Shown here piece after piece: positions 48,334 through 57,375 of a stretch of 64,000 nt of DNA (the first letter of the stretch is position 1; each line of letters starts with the position of its first letter). The translations under genes and the position numbers were made by a program. The notes below the pieces were generated by a model. That model saw only the letters and a list, made by a program, of their open reading frames with translations. It did no database searches and was not told the origin of the DNA. Origin of the DNA: JANXQG01 sp963719885. Its GTDB lineage: Bacteria > Planctomycetota > Planctomycetia > Pirellulales > Thermoguttaceae. The DNA is taken from assembly GCA_963719885.1 (NCBI GenBank), contig CAVRDP010000011.1:124001-188000 (forward strand), given 5' to 3'.

Positions 48334-49641
48334 GAACGCGCTTTTCCAGGTTCCCCCGTTTTCGGAGACCGTCACTTCCGCCTCACACGGAATCCCGGCC
48401 GTCACATCCGGCAGAATCCCAATCCGCCGATAGATCGGCCGGATAATCTTTCGCAGGGCAGGCAAACGCCAGGCAAAGATCAACGAACCCACGATGCAGA
48501 GGGTTCCGGCGAGTTGCACCACGCGGGCCGCCCCCAAATGACTGGCCAGACTGCCGGCCAATAGGCTTCCCAATGGCGCCACGCCGAAGAAAGCCATCGC
48601 GTAGAAGCTCATCACCCGGCCGCGTTTGTCGTCGTCCACGATGGTTTGCAGGATGGTGTTGCTGGCCGCCGTTTCCATCATCACGGCAAAGCCGCTGGCC
48701 GAGAGCAGCAACATCGAAAGCCACAAAACACGGGAGAACGAAAACGCGATCAGGCTCAGCCCGAATACGCCGCTGGCCCAAGCAATCTGCCGCCCCAGGC
48801 CGAGCACGCTTTTGCGGTAGGCCAGGCTCAGGGCCCCCAGCAAGGCGCCCAACCCCATGGCCGCCGTCAACAGACCGAGAGTCTCCGACCCGCCATGGAG
48901 CACGGCCTTGGCAAAGACCGGCAAGAGGACCGTCAACGGCATCGCCGCCAGGTTTACCAGGGCCAGAAGCATGAGGATTTCACGGATCGGAAGAAAACCG
49001 AAGGCGTAACGGAAACCTTCGCGCAATTCGTGCAGAACATGCTGCGGGGGTTTGGCCGGCAATTGCGGCGGCAGTCGCATGGCCAGCAGGGCTGCCAACA
49101 CGGCCAAGTAACTCAGCGCGTTCAGAAGGAAGCAGATTCCTTCCCCCACCGCCGCAATCACGAAACCGGCGACTGCTGGCCCGACGAGTCTTGCCCCATT
49201 GAACATCGACGAGTTCAGGCCGATGGCGTTGGCCAGATTCTCCCGTCCTTCCACCATCTCGATCAGAAAGGCTTGCCGAGCGGGAACATCGAAAGCAGTG
49301 ACGAGCCCCAAGCAAACGCTCAAGGCCAGGACATGCCAGACCGCGACCGTTCCGGTCAGGGTGAGCACGGCTAGGATCATGGCCTGGCACATGGCCAGGC
49401 TCTGCGTCACGAGAATTGTCCGCCGCAGGTTCCAGCGGTCGGTGAACACGCCGGCCACGGGAGCCAGAAAGAAGCTGGGGATCTGGCTGCAAAAGGCGAT
49501 CAAACCCAAGAGGAATTCCGAGTTGCTAAGCCGGTAGACGAGCCAGATCATGGCCACCTGCTGCATCCAGGTGCCGATCAGGGAAATGCTCTGCCCAAAA
49601 AAGAACAGGCGGAAGTTGCGGTGTTTCAAGGCCCCAATCAA
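47146..49641 (-). CDS. MFS transporter (enterobactin exporter-like); C-terminal half is antisense read-through
   Basis: Residues 1-430 are a 12-helix major facilitator of the EntS/DHA3 class: MIGALKHRNFRLFFFGQSIS, GVFTDRWNLRRTIL, FDVPARQAFLIEMV, GRVMSFYAMAFFGVAPLG. Transport role is probably efflux. After RRIGILPDVTAG the frame does not stop where family members end (about 48340) but stays open to 47146, antisense to the secretin-like gene, where the translation (Gly/Arg-rich, low complexity) is not protein-like. One base shift near 48380 would give a stop at AGG-CGG-AAG-TGA, so a missing base is likely. Only 48330-49641 should be trusted. Confidence 0.75.
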   Translation of the reverse strand: MIGALKHRNFRLFFFGQSISLIGTWMQQVAMIWLVYRLSNSEFLLGLIAFCSQIPSFFLAPVAGVFTDRWNLRRTILVTQSLAMCQAMILAVLTLTGTVAVWHVLALSVCLGLVTAFDVPARQAFLIEMVEGRENLANAIGLNSSMFNGARLVGPAVAGFVIAAVGEGICFLLNALSYLAVLAALLAMRLPPQLPAKPPQHVLHELREGFRYAFGFLPIREILMLLALVNLAAMPLTVLLPVFAKAVLHGGSETLGLLTAAMGLGALLGALSLAYRKSVLGLGRQIAWASGVFGLSLIAFSFSRVLWLSMLLLSASGFAVMMETAASNTILQTIVDDDKRGRVMSFYAMAFFGVAPLGSLLAGSLASHLGAARVVQLAGTLCIVGSLIFAWRLPALRKIIRPIYRRIGILPDVTAGIPCEAEVTVSENGGTWKSAFLLPGTTLRESRSPAARTAALEGRKIAAERPACAHRRLPAGRAAGPSVGPPGLRCSVRVVIGVGGGSVRHGSACLHGVAGKSRQGLPHRRRAVAMQGDHPHRFVLRGRRKIEFLYQLLDFFEYGIGCGDNEGVRAGVDADRDAVGVVALALPASTAKTTAAGGTAKATARTAGHSPHGQGQERAAPLLLLVLGNDQSIGIDLIKHVGNVFGPCMGNGDHPRFGRYRDIFRAFFQIEHLIEQLLNRVLIGAACHDHQGIEPDLGRNLDRTSDQGLTARRTIRSGRPAGEKLVELFRHVLGLGVLEEKNPHRTIARSAGGRCQQALEFVEGLKVLGSNRQTIGTGDHDNRRRRFAFPRRLSGRLYVRPTMGICCLSLIGLGGQFAFHGGLHKDRIGNP

Positions 49642-49760
49642 GTTGCGTTCCTTTGTTTCCTCTCCGCCATTGTGACATAGCCTTGGCCGTCCTGGAAGAC
49701 CGTAATGCCGGCCCGAACGGCGGTCTTGGCGCGGGGATGGTCGCTTCTTATAATAGTTCT

Positions 49761-51635
49761 ATGCAAAAACCGCCTTACGGGCTTCGCTGGCCGCCCGAAT
49801 TCTTTCTCCTTGTCCAGCGGCGCATTCGCGCACAGGCCCGATTGCTGGGTTTGGCCATCCTGGTTGGCATCGTGGCCGGTATGGGGGCCATCTTCTTCTA
49901 TCTTGCCACGCGGGTCGTCGAACACTACGCCTTGGGAACGATCGTGGGCTACCATCAGCCGATGCGTCCAGGAGGCGAGACCGAACTCCCCTGGCTGCCC
50001 GTCTGGGTCACGACGTTCCGCCCTTGGCTGCTGCTGATCGTTCCCACCGTGGGCGGTCTGCTCAGCGGCTTCCTGGTGTTTACCTTCGCCCCGGAGGCGG
50101 AAGGGCACGGAACCGATGCCGTGATCGATGCCTATCATCGCAAGCAAGGGCAGATCCGGCCGCAGGTGCCGCTGATCAAGATCGTCGCCAGCGCGCTCAC
50201 CATCGGCACGGGCGGCTCCGGCGGTCGCGAGGGGCCGATCGCCCAGATCGGGGCCGGCTTCGGCTCGTTCCTGGCCAATCTCTTGAAATTGAGTGTCGCC
50301 GACCGGCGAATCCTCATGGCGGCCGGCATGGGCGCGGGCATCGCCGCCATCTTCCGCGCCCCCTTGGCTGGCGGACTGTTCGCCGCCGAAGTCCTTTATG
50401 GCTCGCCGGAGTTCGAGCCCGAAGTCACCATGCCCGCGGCCATCGCCAGCGTCGTCTCCTACTGCACGTACGGCCTGTACGCGGGCTGGGAACCGCTTTT
50501 CGGCGGGTGTTCCAATCTCGCCTTCGACAATCCGTGGCGGCTGGGGCCCTACCTGCTCTTGGTGCTCTTCATGATCCCGCTGGCCGCGCTGTATACGCGG
50601 ACATTCTACGGCATGGTCCACGTCTTCCACCGGCTGCCCGTGCGTCCCCATTTCCGGCCGGCGATCGGGGCCTTCTTGACGGGCCTGGTGGGACTCGTCC
50701 TGTACTATTCGTTCGGCCGTCAGGACTCGGTGCTGGCCGTGCTGGCGTTCGGTTATGGTTCCGTCCAGCAGGCCATTACGGACGGGCCGGCGGGCATCAG
50801 TATTGCCATTCTCCTGGCCATCGCGCTAGGCAAGATCCTGACCACGAGCCTGACGATCGGCAGCGGTGGCTCGGGGGGCGTTTTCGGTCCTTCGATGGTC
50901 ATCGGCGGATGCGCAGGCGGCGCCCTGGGACTGCTATTCCATGGGCTATGGCCCACCCTGGTGCCGAATCCGGCGAGCTTCGTGATCGTGGGCATGGCCG
51001 GATTCTTTGCCGCCGCGGCCAAGACGCCCTTCTCGACCTTGATCATCGTCACCGAGATGACGGGCGGCTATCACCTGCTCCTGCCGGCGCTCTGGGTTTG
51101 TGTGCTGGCGTTCCTGCTCTCGGACGAGAAATCGATCTACTCCAAGCAAGTGGAAAGCCGCTCCCGCTCTCCGGCCCATCAAGGGAGTTTCGTGCGCGAG
51201 GTCTTGGAAGCGGTGCATGTCCGCCAATTCCTGGTTCGCGAGCAAGTCTTCCAGGTCATTCATCCCAGCGATTCGCTGGAGATGATTCTGGATCGGCTCG
51301 ACGAATCGCATTACACGGTGCTTCCCGTCGTCGACGCGGAGAACTGTTTGCTGGGGGTGGTCGACTTAGAGGAAGCGCACCAGGCCGCCCAGGCCGAGGA
51401 TTTGGGGCCGTTGTTGGTGGCCGTGGACCTGATGCGCAGCGACATTCAGCCCCTCACGCCCGACGACACCTTGGACCGCGGCTTGGAACTCTTCGTGGAA
51501 AACAACGTCATGGCCCTGCCGATTGTCGCCGATTTGCGGCAGCGGAAGGTGATGGGGATGATCCGCCGCCAGGAGATCGCCAGCGCCTACTTGCGGCACG
51601 TGCATGGAACGAGTTCCGTGAACGCTCCTCCTTGA
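49761..51635 (+). CDS. ClC-type chloride channel/transporter with CBS domains
   Basis: 624 residues from ATG 49761. ClC selectivity-filter motifs are present: TGGSGGREGPIAQIGAG and SGGSGGVFGPSMVIGGC, together with FRAPLAGGLFAAEVLY. Residues about 500-624 hold two CBS domains (LDESHYTVLPVVDAE; FVENNVMALPIVADL) that usually bind adenine nucleotides and gate the channel. It starts divergently from the MFS gene. Intact; exchanger versus channel mode not decided here. Confidence 0.94.
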   Translation: MQKPPYGLRWPPEFFLLVQRRIRAQARLLGLAILVGIVAGMGAIFFYLATRVVEHYALGTIVGYHQPMRPGGETELPWLPVWVTTFRPWLLLIVPTVGGLLSGFLVFTFAPEAEGHGTDAVIDAYHRKQGQIRPQVPLIKIVASALTIGTGGSGGREGPIAQIGAGFGSFLANLLKLSVADRRILMAAGMGAGIAAIFRAPLAGGLFAAEVLYGSPEFEPEVTMPAAIASVVSYCTYGLYAGWEPLFGGCSNLAFDNPWRLGPYLLLVLFMIPLAALYTRTFYGMVHVFHRLPVRPHFRPAIGAFLTGLVGLVLYYSFGRQDSVLAVLAFGYGSVQQAITDGPAGISIAILLAIALGKILTTSLTIGSGGSGGVFGPSMVIGGCAGGALGLLFHGLWPTLVPNPASFVIVGMAGFFAAAAKTPFSTLIIVTEMTGGYHLLLPALWVCVLAFLLSDEKSIYSKQVESRSRSPAHQGSFVREVLEAVHVRQFLVREQVFQVIHPSDSLEMILDRLDESHYTVLPVVDAENCLLGVVDLEEAHQAAQAEDLGPLLVAVDLMRSDIQPLTPDDTLDRGLELFVENNVMALPIVADLRQRKVMGMIRRQEIASAYLRHVHGTSSVNAPP

Positions 51636-51721
51636 GCGGCCGGAATTCTTGGCGAAAAACATTGTCAGGCACGCCATTTTATGGTAGGCTCAGCGGCTGA
51701 CTCAAACAAGAGAGGTGACGA

Positions 51722-54214
51722 ATGCCATCCCGAATTTCGCGAAACATTACCAGTTGGGTTACTGTGACGTTGGTTGTCGCCACGTTTGCCGGTTCAAACG
51801 TCGCATCGGCAGAGACCGGCACGGAGTTGTTCAACGGTTGGCGCATCACGCCGGCCGGAACCGTGATTCCGTTGGATCATCTGGAATCGGTCGTACAGGA
51901 CGGATCGTACAAGCCGGCTGGAGGAATGACCAGCGACATGCCGCTGAAAATGGTCATTTCGCCGGACGGCAAGGTGCTGCTGGCGGCCTGCGGGGGCTAT
52001 AACAACACGGGGTTGGCCGTGATCGATCTGGCCTCGAAGAAAGTCGTGCAGTTCTTCCCCTTGCCGCAGGTTTGGAACGGCCTGGCCTTCAGCCGCGACG
52101 GCAAGCACGTTTTTCTGGCCGGCGGTGGCTCGGGCACGATTCACGTCTTTGCTTATAAAGACGGCAAGCTGACGTCGGATAAGGCGGTTAAACCGGCGAC
52201 CGAGTCGCGAAACGTATTCCTGGCCGGCATCGCCGTCCATGCCAAGTCGGGGAAGCTCTACGTTGCCAACGAGGCCAACCACGAGGTCTGGGTCCTCGGC
52301 GCCCAGGACTTGAGCCTGGAGACCTCGATCCCCGTCGGGCAGCATCCTCATTCCTGCATTTTCGGCGGCGACCGCGAACATCTTTACGTCTCGAACTGGG
52401 GTAGCCGCAGCGTGAGCACCATCGACACGGCAACCGGGCGGCGCCTCCGCGACCAGGCCGTTGGCATCCGGCCCAACGACATGGCCCTGTCGGTTGACGG
52501 CCGGCTCTTCGTGGCCTGCTCGGGCGACAACACGGTCCACGTGATCCGCACGCAAACCTTGGAAAACGTGGAAGCGGGAGCCAGCCCCAGGCGGCGTCCG
52601 CCGGAGGGCGCGAGGGAGATCCTGGCGACCTCGCTCTACCCGTCCTCGCCGGAAGGCAGCACGCCCGACGCCGTGGCTGTCGCCCCTGACGGCAAGACGC
52701 TGTACGTGGCCAACGCCGACAACAACGACGTGATGGTGGTCGATATCTCCCAGCCGGGCGAGTCGCGGATCGCCGGTTTTATCCCTGTCGGTTGGTATCC
52801 GACTGCGTTGGCAGTCTCGCCCGACAGCGGCACGTTGTTGGCGGCCAACGGCAAGGGAGTCCGTTCGCGCCCGAGCTATCCGCCGCAGGTGCCACGAAAG
52901 GCCGCCGGGCACCATGTACCCATGGTCGGCGTGCCGTTCGATCATCCGGGCAAACTCTTTGAAGGTTCGATCGCCGTGGTCCCGCGGCCCGACGCCGCTG
53001 CCCTGGCGCGTTACACGCGGCAAGTCAAAGAGAACTCGCCCTACACGCCGCAGACGATCCACCGCGCCGTGGCCAAGAGCGACTGCTGCATTCCCGACAA
53101 GACCGGCGGCGATTGCCCGATCAAATACGTGCTCTACATCATCAAGGAGAACCGCACCTACGACCAGGTGCTGGGCGACTTCAAAGACGCCCAAGGCCGC
53201 CCGGCGGGCAAGGGCGATCCGGCGCTGGTGATGTATGGCGAGAACATCACGCCCAACCACCACCAGTTGGCCCGCGATTACGTGCTCTTGGACAATTTCT
53301 ATTGCAACGGCGAGGTGAGCGTCGACGGTCACGACTGGTGCGATGGCGCAATCGTGACCGATTTCAAGCAGCGGTCCTGGATCATGAGCTATTCGGGCCA
53401 CGGGACTTTGCCCGGCAACGAGGAAATGGGCACGCCGGCGGCCGGCTATCTCTGGGACCATTGCCGGCGGAACGGCGTGAGTTTCAAGTGTTATGGCGAG
53501 GGTGCGGGACGCGTGCCCAAGGATAACCGCGGTACCTGGAAGCAGGGCCGCGACATGCGCGACATGGAGCGGGTCGACGGCTGGATCGCCGACCTGCACG
53601 CCGCGGAAAAGGAAGGCGAATTGCCGCAGTTGGCCGTCATGTCGCTGGGCGAGGATCACACCGTCGGCACCCGCCCCGGCCGGCCCACGCCCGAGGCCGC
53701 CGTGGGCAGCAATGACGTGGCCCTAGGCAAGATCGTCGAGGCGGCCAGCCGCAGCCGGTTCTGGAAGGAGATGGCGATCTTCGTCGTGGAGGACGACGCG
53801 CAGAACGGCCCGGACCACGTCGATTGCCACCGCACGGTGGCGCTGGTGATCAGTCCTTGGGCCCGCCGCGGCGCGGTCGACAGCACGCCCTACACGCAGG
53901 TCGGCATGGTGCGGACCATCGAGTTGATTCTCGGCCTGCCGCCAATGACCCAATACGACGCGGCGGCGACGCCCATGTTCGCTTGTTTTCAGAAGCAGCC
54001 GCAAGTCGTGGCCTACCAGCCGCAGCGCCCGAAGGTCGACCTGAGCGCCGTGAACGGGCCGCGGGATTTTGGCTGGGACGTCTCGGCCCAGATGGATTTT
54101 TCCGATTACGACCGGGTCGACGAGGATCAACTCAACCGCATTTTATGGGCAGTGGCCAAAGGAGCGGAGACGCCCTATCCGGCGATCGTGCGAAGAGCTA
54201 TGGTGGGGCCTTAG
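51722..54214 (+). CDS. Secreted YncE-type beta-propeller/phosphoesterase fusion
   Basis: 830 residues. Signal peptide at the N-terminus (TSWVTVTLVVATFAGSNVASA). Residues about 60-400 form a YncE-like beta-propeller (VAPDGKTLYVANADNNDVMV, AGFIPVGWYPTALAVSPD). The C-terminal half is an alkaline phosphatase-superfamily phosphoesterase: YVLYIIKENRTYDQVLGD, NFYCNGEVSVDGHDWC, VVEDDAQNGPDHVDCHRTV. Substrate unknown. A copy of the 21-bp element (52907-52927) adds GHHVPMV between the two domains, in frame. Intact. Confidence 0.92.
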   Translation: MPSRISRNITSWVTVTLVVATFAGSNVASAETGTELFNGWRITPAGTVIPLDHLESVVQDGSYKPAGGMTSDMPLKMVISPDGKVLLAACGGYNNTGLAVIDLASKKVVQFFPLPQVWNGLAFSRDGKHVFLAGGGSGTIHVFAYKDGKLTSDKAVKPATESRNVFLAGIAVHAKSGKLYVANEANHEVWVLGAQDLSLETSIPVGQHPHSCIFGGDREHLYVSNWGSRSVSTIDTATGRRLRDQAVGIRPNDMALSVDGRLFVACSGDNTVHVIRTQTLENVEAGASPRRRPPEGAREILATSLYPSSPEGSTPDAVAVAPDGKTLYVANADNNDVMVVDISQPGESRIAGFIPVGWYPTALAVSPDSGTLLAANGKGVRSRPSYPPQVPRKAAGHHVPMVGVPFDHPGKLFEGSIAVVPRPDAAALARYTRQVKENSPYTPQTIHRAVAKSDCCIPDKTGGDCPIKYVLYIIKENRTYDQVLGDFKDAQGRPAGKGDPALVMYGENITPNHHQLARDYVLLDNFYCNGEVSVDGHDWCDGAIVTDFKQRSWIMSYSGHGTLPGNEEMGTPAAGYLWDHCRRNGVSFKCYGEGAGRVPKDNRGTWKQGRDMRDMERVDGWIADLHAAEKEGELPQLAVMSLGEDHTVGTRPGRPTPEAAVGSNDVALGKIVEAASRSRFWKEMAIFVVEDDAQNGPDHVDCHRTVALVISPWARRGAVDSTPYTQVGMVRTIELILGLPPMTQYDAAATPMFACFQKQPQVVAYQPQRPKVDLSAVNGPRDFGWDVSAQMDFSDYDRVDEDQLNRILWAVAKGAETPYPAIVRRAMVGP
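52907..52927. repeat. 21-bp palindromic element, copy in YncE-phosphoesterase gene
   Basis: GGGCACCATGTACCCATGGTC on the plus strand, one mismatch in the loop from consensus, encoding GHHVPMV at the linker between propeller and phosphoesterase. Confidence 0.85.
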
Positions 54215-54309
54215 ATCTAAATAACCTTGCACGATTCTGGGAGATTCCTGTAGGGAACGCCCTCCGTGGCGTTCCATACAGTTGTGACAGCGCCCAGAAT
54301 CACGCAAGG

Positions 54310-54597
54310 TTATTTAGCGCGAGCAAGTTTCTTCTTGAATATTGCAACGCACTTGTCATAGGGCGGCTTGGCAAGTTTACCGCCCCGTAAACCATAGTAA
54401 CCGACACGTTCCGGCCAATCATGGCTATCCAAGTCTTGCACCTGAACCTCCCACCATGACCACCTATCGACCCTGGACTTCTTGATAAGGTCCACGGCCT
54501 TCTTCAGGCTCGATGCCGTATAGAACACCATCTCGTCCGCCCGGTAATCGTCGGCTGTACCCATGATCTCATGATGAAGAACGATGAATATCTTCAT
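54310..54597 (-). CDS. Hypothetical protein
   Basis: 95 residues, beginning MKIFIVLHHEIMGTADDYRA. It has Trp-rich centre (RWSWWEVQVQDLD) and basic C-terminus. I recall similar short planctomycete proteins without function. No signal or membrane segment. Convergent with the phosphoesterase gene. Confidence 0.6.
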   Translation of the reverse strand: MKIFIVLHHEIMGTADDYRADEMVFYTASSLKKAVDLIKKSRVDRWSWWEVQVQDLDSHDWPERVGYYGLRGGKLAKPPYDKCVAIFKKKLARAK

Positions 54598-54641
54598 AAT
54601 GGGATTCGGATGAGACGCTTTCAGCGGGCAGATTGCGTGAG

Positions 54642-55308
54642 TCAGCCTTCCCTTGGCCCTTCGAGGCGCGCGAATGCCTCGGCAAGCGGCAATTCGAAGC
54701 CGGGCAGAACCTCGCCTCCCAGAAGCGAGCCGTTCGGGCTGATCTCAGTCCATTCGCCGACGGCCGTGTAAGCCCGCGCGGCGCGGGTGCTAAATTCGAT
54801 GTACCACACCAGCCGCACACCGGCCTCAAAAAAGTCGCGCAACTTGCGATCCATTTCTTCGGTTGTGTTGCCTTCGGAAATGATCTCGATGGTCAAGTCG
54901 GGGGCTACGGCAAAAATGTCCTCGCTGGGCAATTTACGCCCTGGAAATCGCTCCCAGCGGATGAAAGAAACGTCGGCGGCGCGGATCTGCCCGGGAAGAA
55001 TCTCCAGCACTCCATCGGTGCCCAGTATGATCCCCAAGTCGCGGCTGTCCAGGTAGCAATGAAGAAGATAAGCCACGACGCACGCGAGCGCCGATTCGAA
55101 CAGCCCTGTGGTTTTCTCCACCAGAATGCCGTCGATCAGTTCGCAGGTGTGGTTCGTTCTAGCCTCGGCATCCAAGAACGTCTTGTTTGGTTGCAGTACC
55201 CGGCGGCGGGTAAACGCGAATCCGGTCGGCCGGAAAACCGGGTAACCGGGCCAGAACGTCGGCGATCGTCCATTCTGTCGGCGGGACATCGCGCAAGACG
55301 GTACTCAT
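54642..55308 (-). pseudogene. Uma2-family nuclease, one frameshift
   Basis: Start at 55308 has a good AAGGAG site. The first frame (MSTVLRDVPPTEWTIADVL, then YPPPGTATKQDVL) breaks near 55173, where one extra base follows GTTCTT. The second frame continues DAEARTNHTCELIDGILVEK and has the PD-(D/E)XK-like core (ADVSFIRWERFPG, LTIEIISEGNTTEEM, VRLVWYIEF). Uma2 proteins are numerous in cyanobacteria and planctomycetes; proposed restriction-type nucleases of unknown role. Joined length about 221 residues, normal for the family. Confidence 0.85.
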
Positions 55309-55331
55309 GGCAGACTCCTTGCCGCGCCCGC

Positions 55332-55957
55332 TCAACTTACCGTCGAGTTCACCCCCGCGCGGCGAAGCTTGTCGCGGGCCCGGCTGAGAATGGGACCGAT
55401 GCTGTTCTCGGGCATGCCGACGATGGTACTGATCTCTTGATACGACTTGCCTTCCAGGTGGAACATGCGAACCACCAAGGCCTCGGTGCCCTGCAGGCCG
55501 CCCAGCAACTGCTCGACCTCCTCGCGGTCGCTCATCCGTTTCTCGACGCCCACGTGCGGATCGGGAATCATTTGCGGCGAATGCTGCGCGCCGCGGCAAG
55601 CCGCGCGCCGGGGCCGCGGGCCAGGAGCTCGCGGACGACGATCCGCCGTGCGACAACGGTCAAATACGTCGCCAAGCTGCTTTGCCCGCGAAAATTCCGC
55701 AACACCGCAAAATCATTGCGAATCGCCGCCAAGAAGACCTCGGCGCAGAGATCATCGCGGTCCTCCGGCGAGAGGCGAATGCTGCGCGATTGGGCCGTAT
55801 GCCGGATCACGTGCAGAACCAAACCCATGAAACGGTCGACAAAATCTTCCCAGGCCCTGGGCTTCTTTTGAAGGCAGCGCTCCAGCAAATTCCGGTCGAT
55901 TTCAGAGAGTCCCACGCTATCGGTCCCCTGGTAACGAACAACTGCCCTTGATGGCAC
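55332..55957 (-). pseudogene. ECF-type sigma factor split in two frames
   Basis: The first frame (55957-55568) has the region 2 sequence DDLCAEVFLAAIRNDFAVLR and YLTVVARRIVVREL. The second (55571-55332) has the region 4 helix-turn-helix KSYQEISTIVGMPENSIGPI. The two overlap by ATGA. In relatives, as I recall, both parts form one protein, so a single-base shift near 55575 is likely; a real two-subunit arrangement with translational coupling is possible. No anti-sigma gene adjoins. It would activate a small regulon. Confidence 0.75.
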
Positions 55958-56058
55958 CCGTATTCGATTTTAGACACGATTACGCCAAGATACAAGGCGC
56001 ATTCCTGGTCGCGAGCGGGCGGCCGCAGCATTGGGGGGGGTGGCATAAGAGGAGGCGA

Positions 56059-56889
56059 TTAGTCACGCGCCCCGATTTCCCAGCAGACTCCGTCCAGCCA
56101 AGTCCGCCAGATTTCATACTTGGGGTTCTCTAATTTGAGCGTCAGCATAGGGTTGCGCTTCGGTTTTGCCGGCCGGCGGACGAGTTTCATCTTGGCCTCG
56201 TGTGGGGTCCGCCCGCCCTTTCGCACGTTGCATGCCAAACAGGCACAAACAATGTTTTCCCAACTGGTTGGCCCGCCGCGGCTCCGCGGCATCACATGAT
56301 CGAGGCTCAATTGATGGATGGGAAAATGCCGGCCGCAGTACTGGCATTGATGGCCGTCGCGAGCCAAGACATTGCGGCGATTCAGATGGACTCCCTGCTT
56401 CGGCAAGCGATCGTAACGCAACAGGCGGATTACGCGGGGAACCTGGATCTCGAAATTCACCGAGCGGATCCAATCTTCGTGGGGTTGCTTGAAATGGAGA
56501 CGTTCCTGGCTGGCCTCTAACCACAAATCGAAGGTGTAGTTGGAAAAAGATCCTTCTTCGCCCTGATGAATGACTTCCGCCAATTCCCTGCATAACAGGG
56601 CAAAAGCCCGGCGGACACCTATCACGTGAACCGCCATATAAAGCCGATTGAGCACCAAAACACTGGCGTGTAGCGAACTGGAGGGGGGTGGCGACGTGGA
56701 AAGGGGATCAGGCGGCCCGGACGAACTTCGCGTCCCGGGCGGTTTGGCCGCACGCTGATTGGCCGAATGTATTCCTCGCACTGGCGAATTCCTCCAGTTG
56801 CGCCCGTACCTTGCTACCGTCCGGGCAAAGTCCTCTGGGACCGCTAACCCTTTCATTTTATCGCATCTTCTCCCGGCACGCCAGATCAT
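56059..56889 (-). CDS. HNH endonuclease
   Basis: 276 residues as drawn, but the first 70 or so are low-complexity and the true start may be lower, near SLHASVLVLNRLYMAVHV where conservation begins. The HNH domain near residues 170-230 has CQYCGRHFPIHQLSLDHVMP, then RSRGGPTSWEN and CLACNVRKGG: two CxxC pairs around the catalytic His. This McrA-like type is widespread and conserved in planctomycetes, more like a housekeeping gene than a homing enzyme. Confidence 0.85.
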   Translation of the reverse strand: MIWRAGRRCDKMKGLAVPEDFARTVARYGRNWRNSPVRGIHSANQRAAKPPGTRSSSGPPDPLSTSPPPSSSLHASVLVLNRLYMAVHVIGVRRAFALLCRELAEVIHQGEEGSFSNYTFDLWLEASQERLHFKQPHEDWIRSVNFEIQVPRVIRLLRYDRLPKQGVHLNRRNVLARDGHQCQYCGRHFPIHQLSLDHVMPRSRGGPTSWENIVCACLACNVRKGGRTPHEAKMKLVRRPAKPKRNPMLTLKLENPKYEIWRTWLDGVCWEIGARD

Positions 56890-57066
56890 CAGGCGTTTCG
56901 TAAAACGGAATTTATTCGGTTGGCAAGAACTGGCCCTCTGGGGCCGGAATTTTTTTCGAGACGTATTGCAACCTATCCCTACGGTTCGTTAGGATGAAGT
57001 TGAGGACGAGGACTTACTATCTCACACCAGCCGGCCACCCGCCGGCGCTGTTGAAGGAGCGGGTCT

Positions 57067-57375
57067 ATGATTCGGTATTCGTGCGATCTGTGCAAGCGAG
57101 ATCTCGATCCGCAACACGATCTTCGTTACGTGGTCAAAATGGAAGTTTTCGCCGCCATGGACACTGCCGACGACGAAGACGACGACAACGACCACCTCCA
57201 AGAAATCCAAGACATCCTCGAGCGTCTGGATGATGCCGAAGACGATCAGGTCGGCGAAGCAGTCTGCCAGCAGCTCCGCTTCGATCTCTGCCCCGAGTGC
57301 CGCCGCAAGTTCGTGAAGAACCCGCTTGGCCGCGAAAACTTCGCCGCCAAGGTCGTCGGATTCAGCAAGAACTGA
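57067..57375 (+). CDS. Conserved hypothetical, zinc-ribbon-like protein
   Basis: 102 residues with an N-terminal CDLCKRDL and a C-terminal CPECRRKF, two CxxC pairs that could form one zinc site, separated by a very acidic central helix (DTADDEDDDNDHLQEIQDIL). A GGAG ribosome-binding site at 57056 precedes the ATG at 57067. No family name recognised. Confidence 0.7.
   Translation: MIRYSCDLCKRDLDPQHDLRYVVKMEVFAAMDTADDEDDDNDHLQEIQDILERLDDAEDDQVGEAVCQQLRFDLCPECRRKFVKNPLGRENFAAKVVGFSKN

Noticed and set aside
51794..53659. 621-codon minus-strand frame opposite the YncE-phosphoesterase gene
   Set aside because: No recognisable domain; composition typical of antisense reading of a GC-rich gene.
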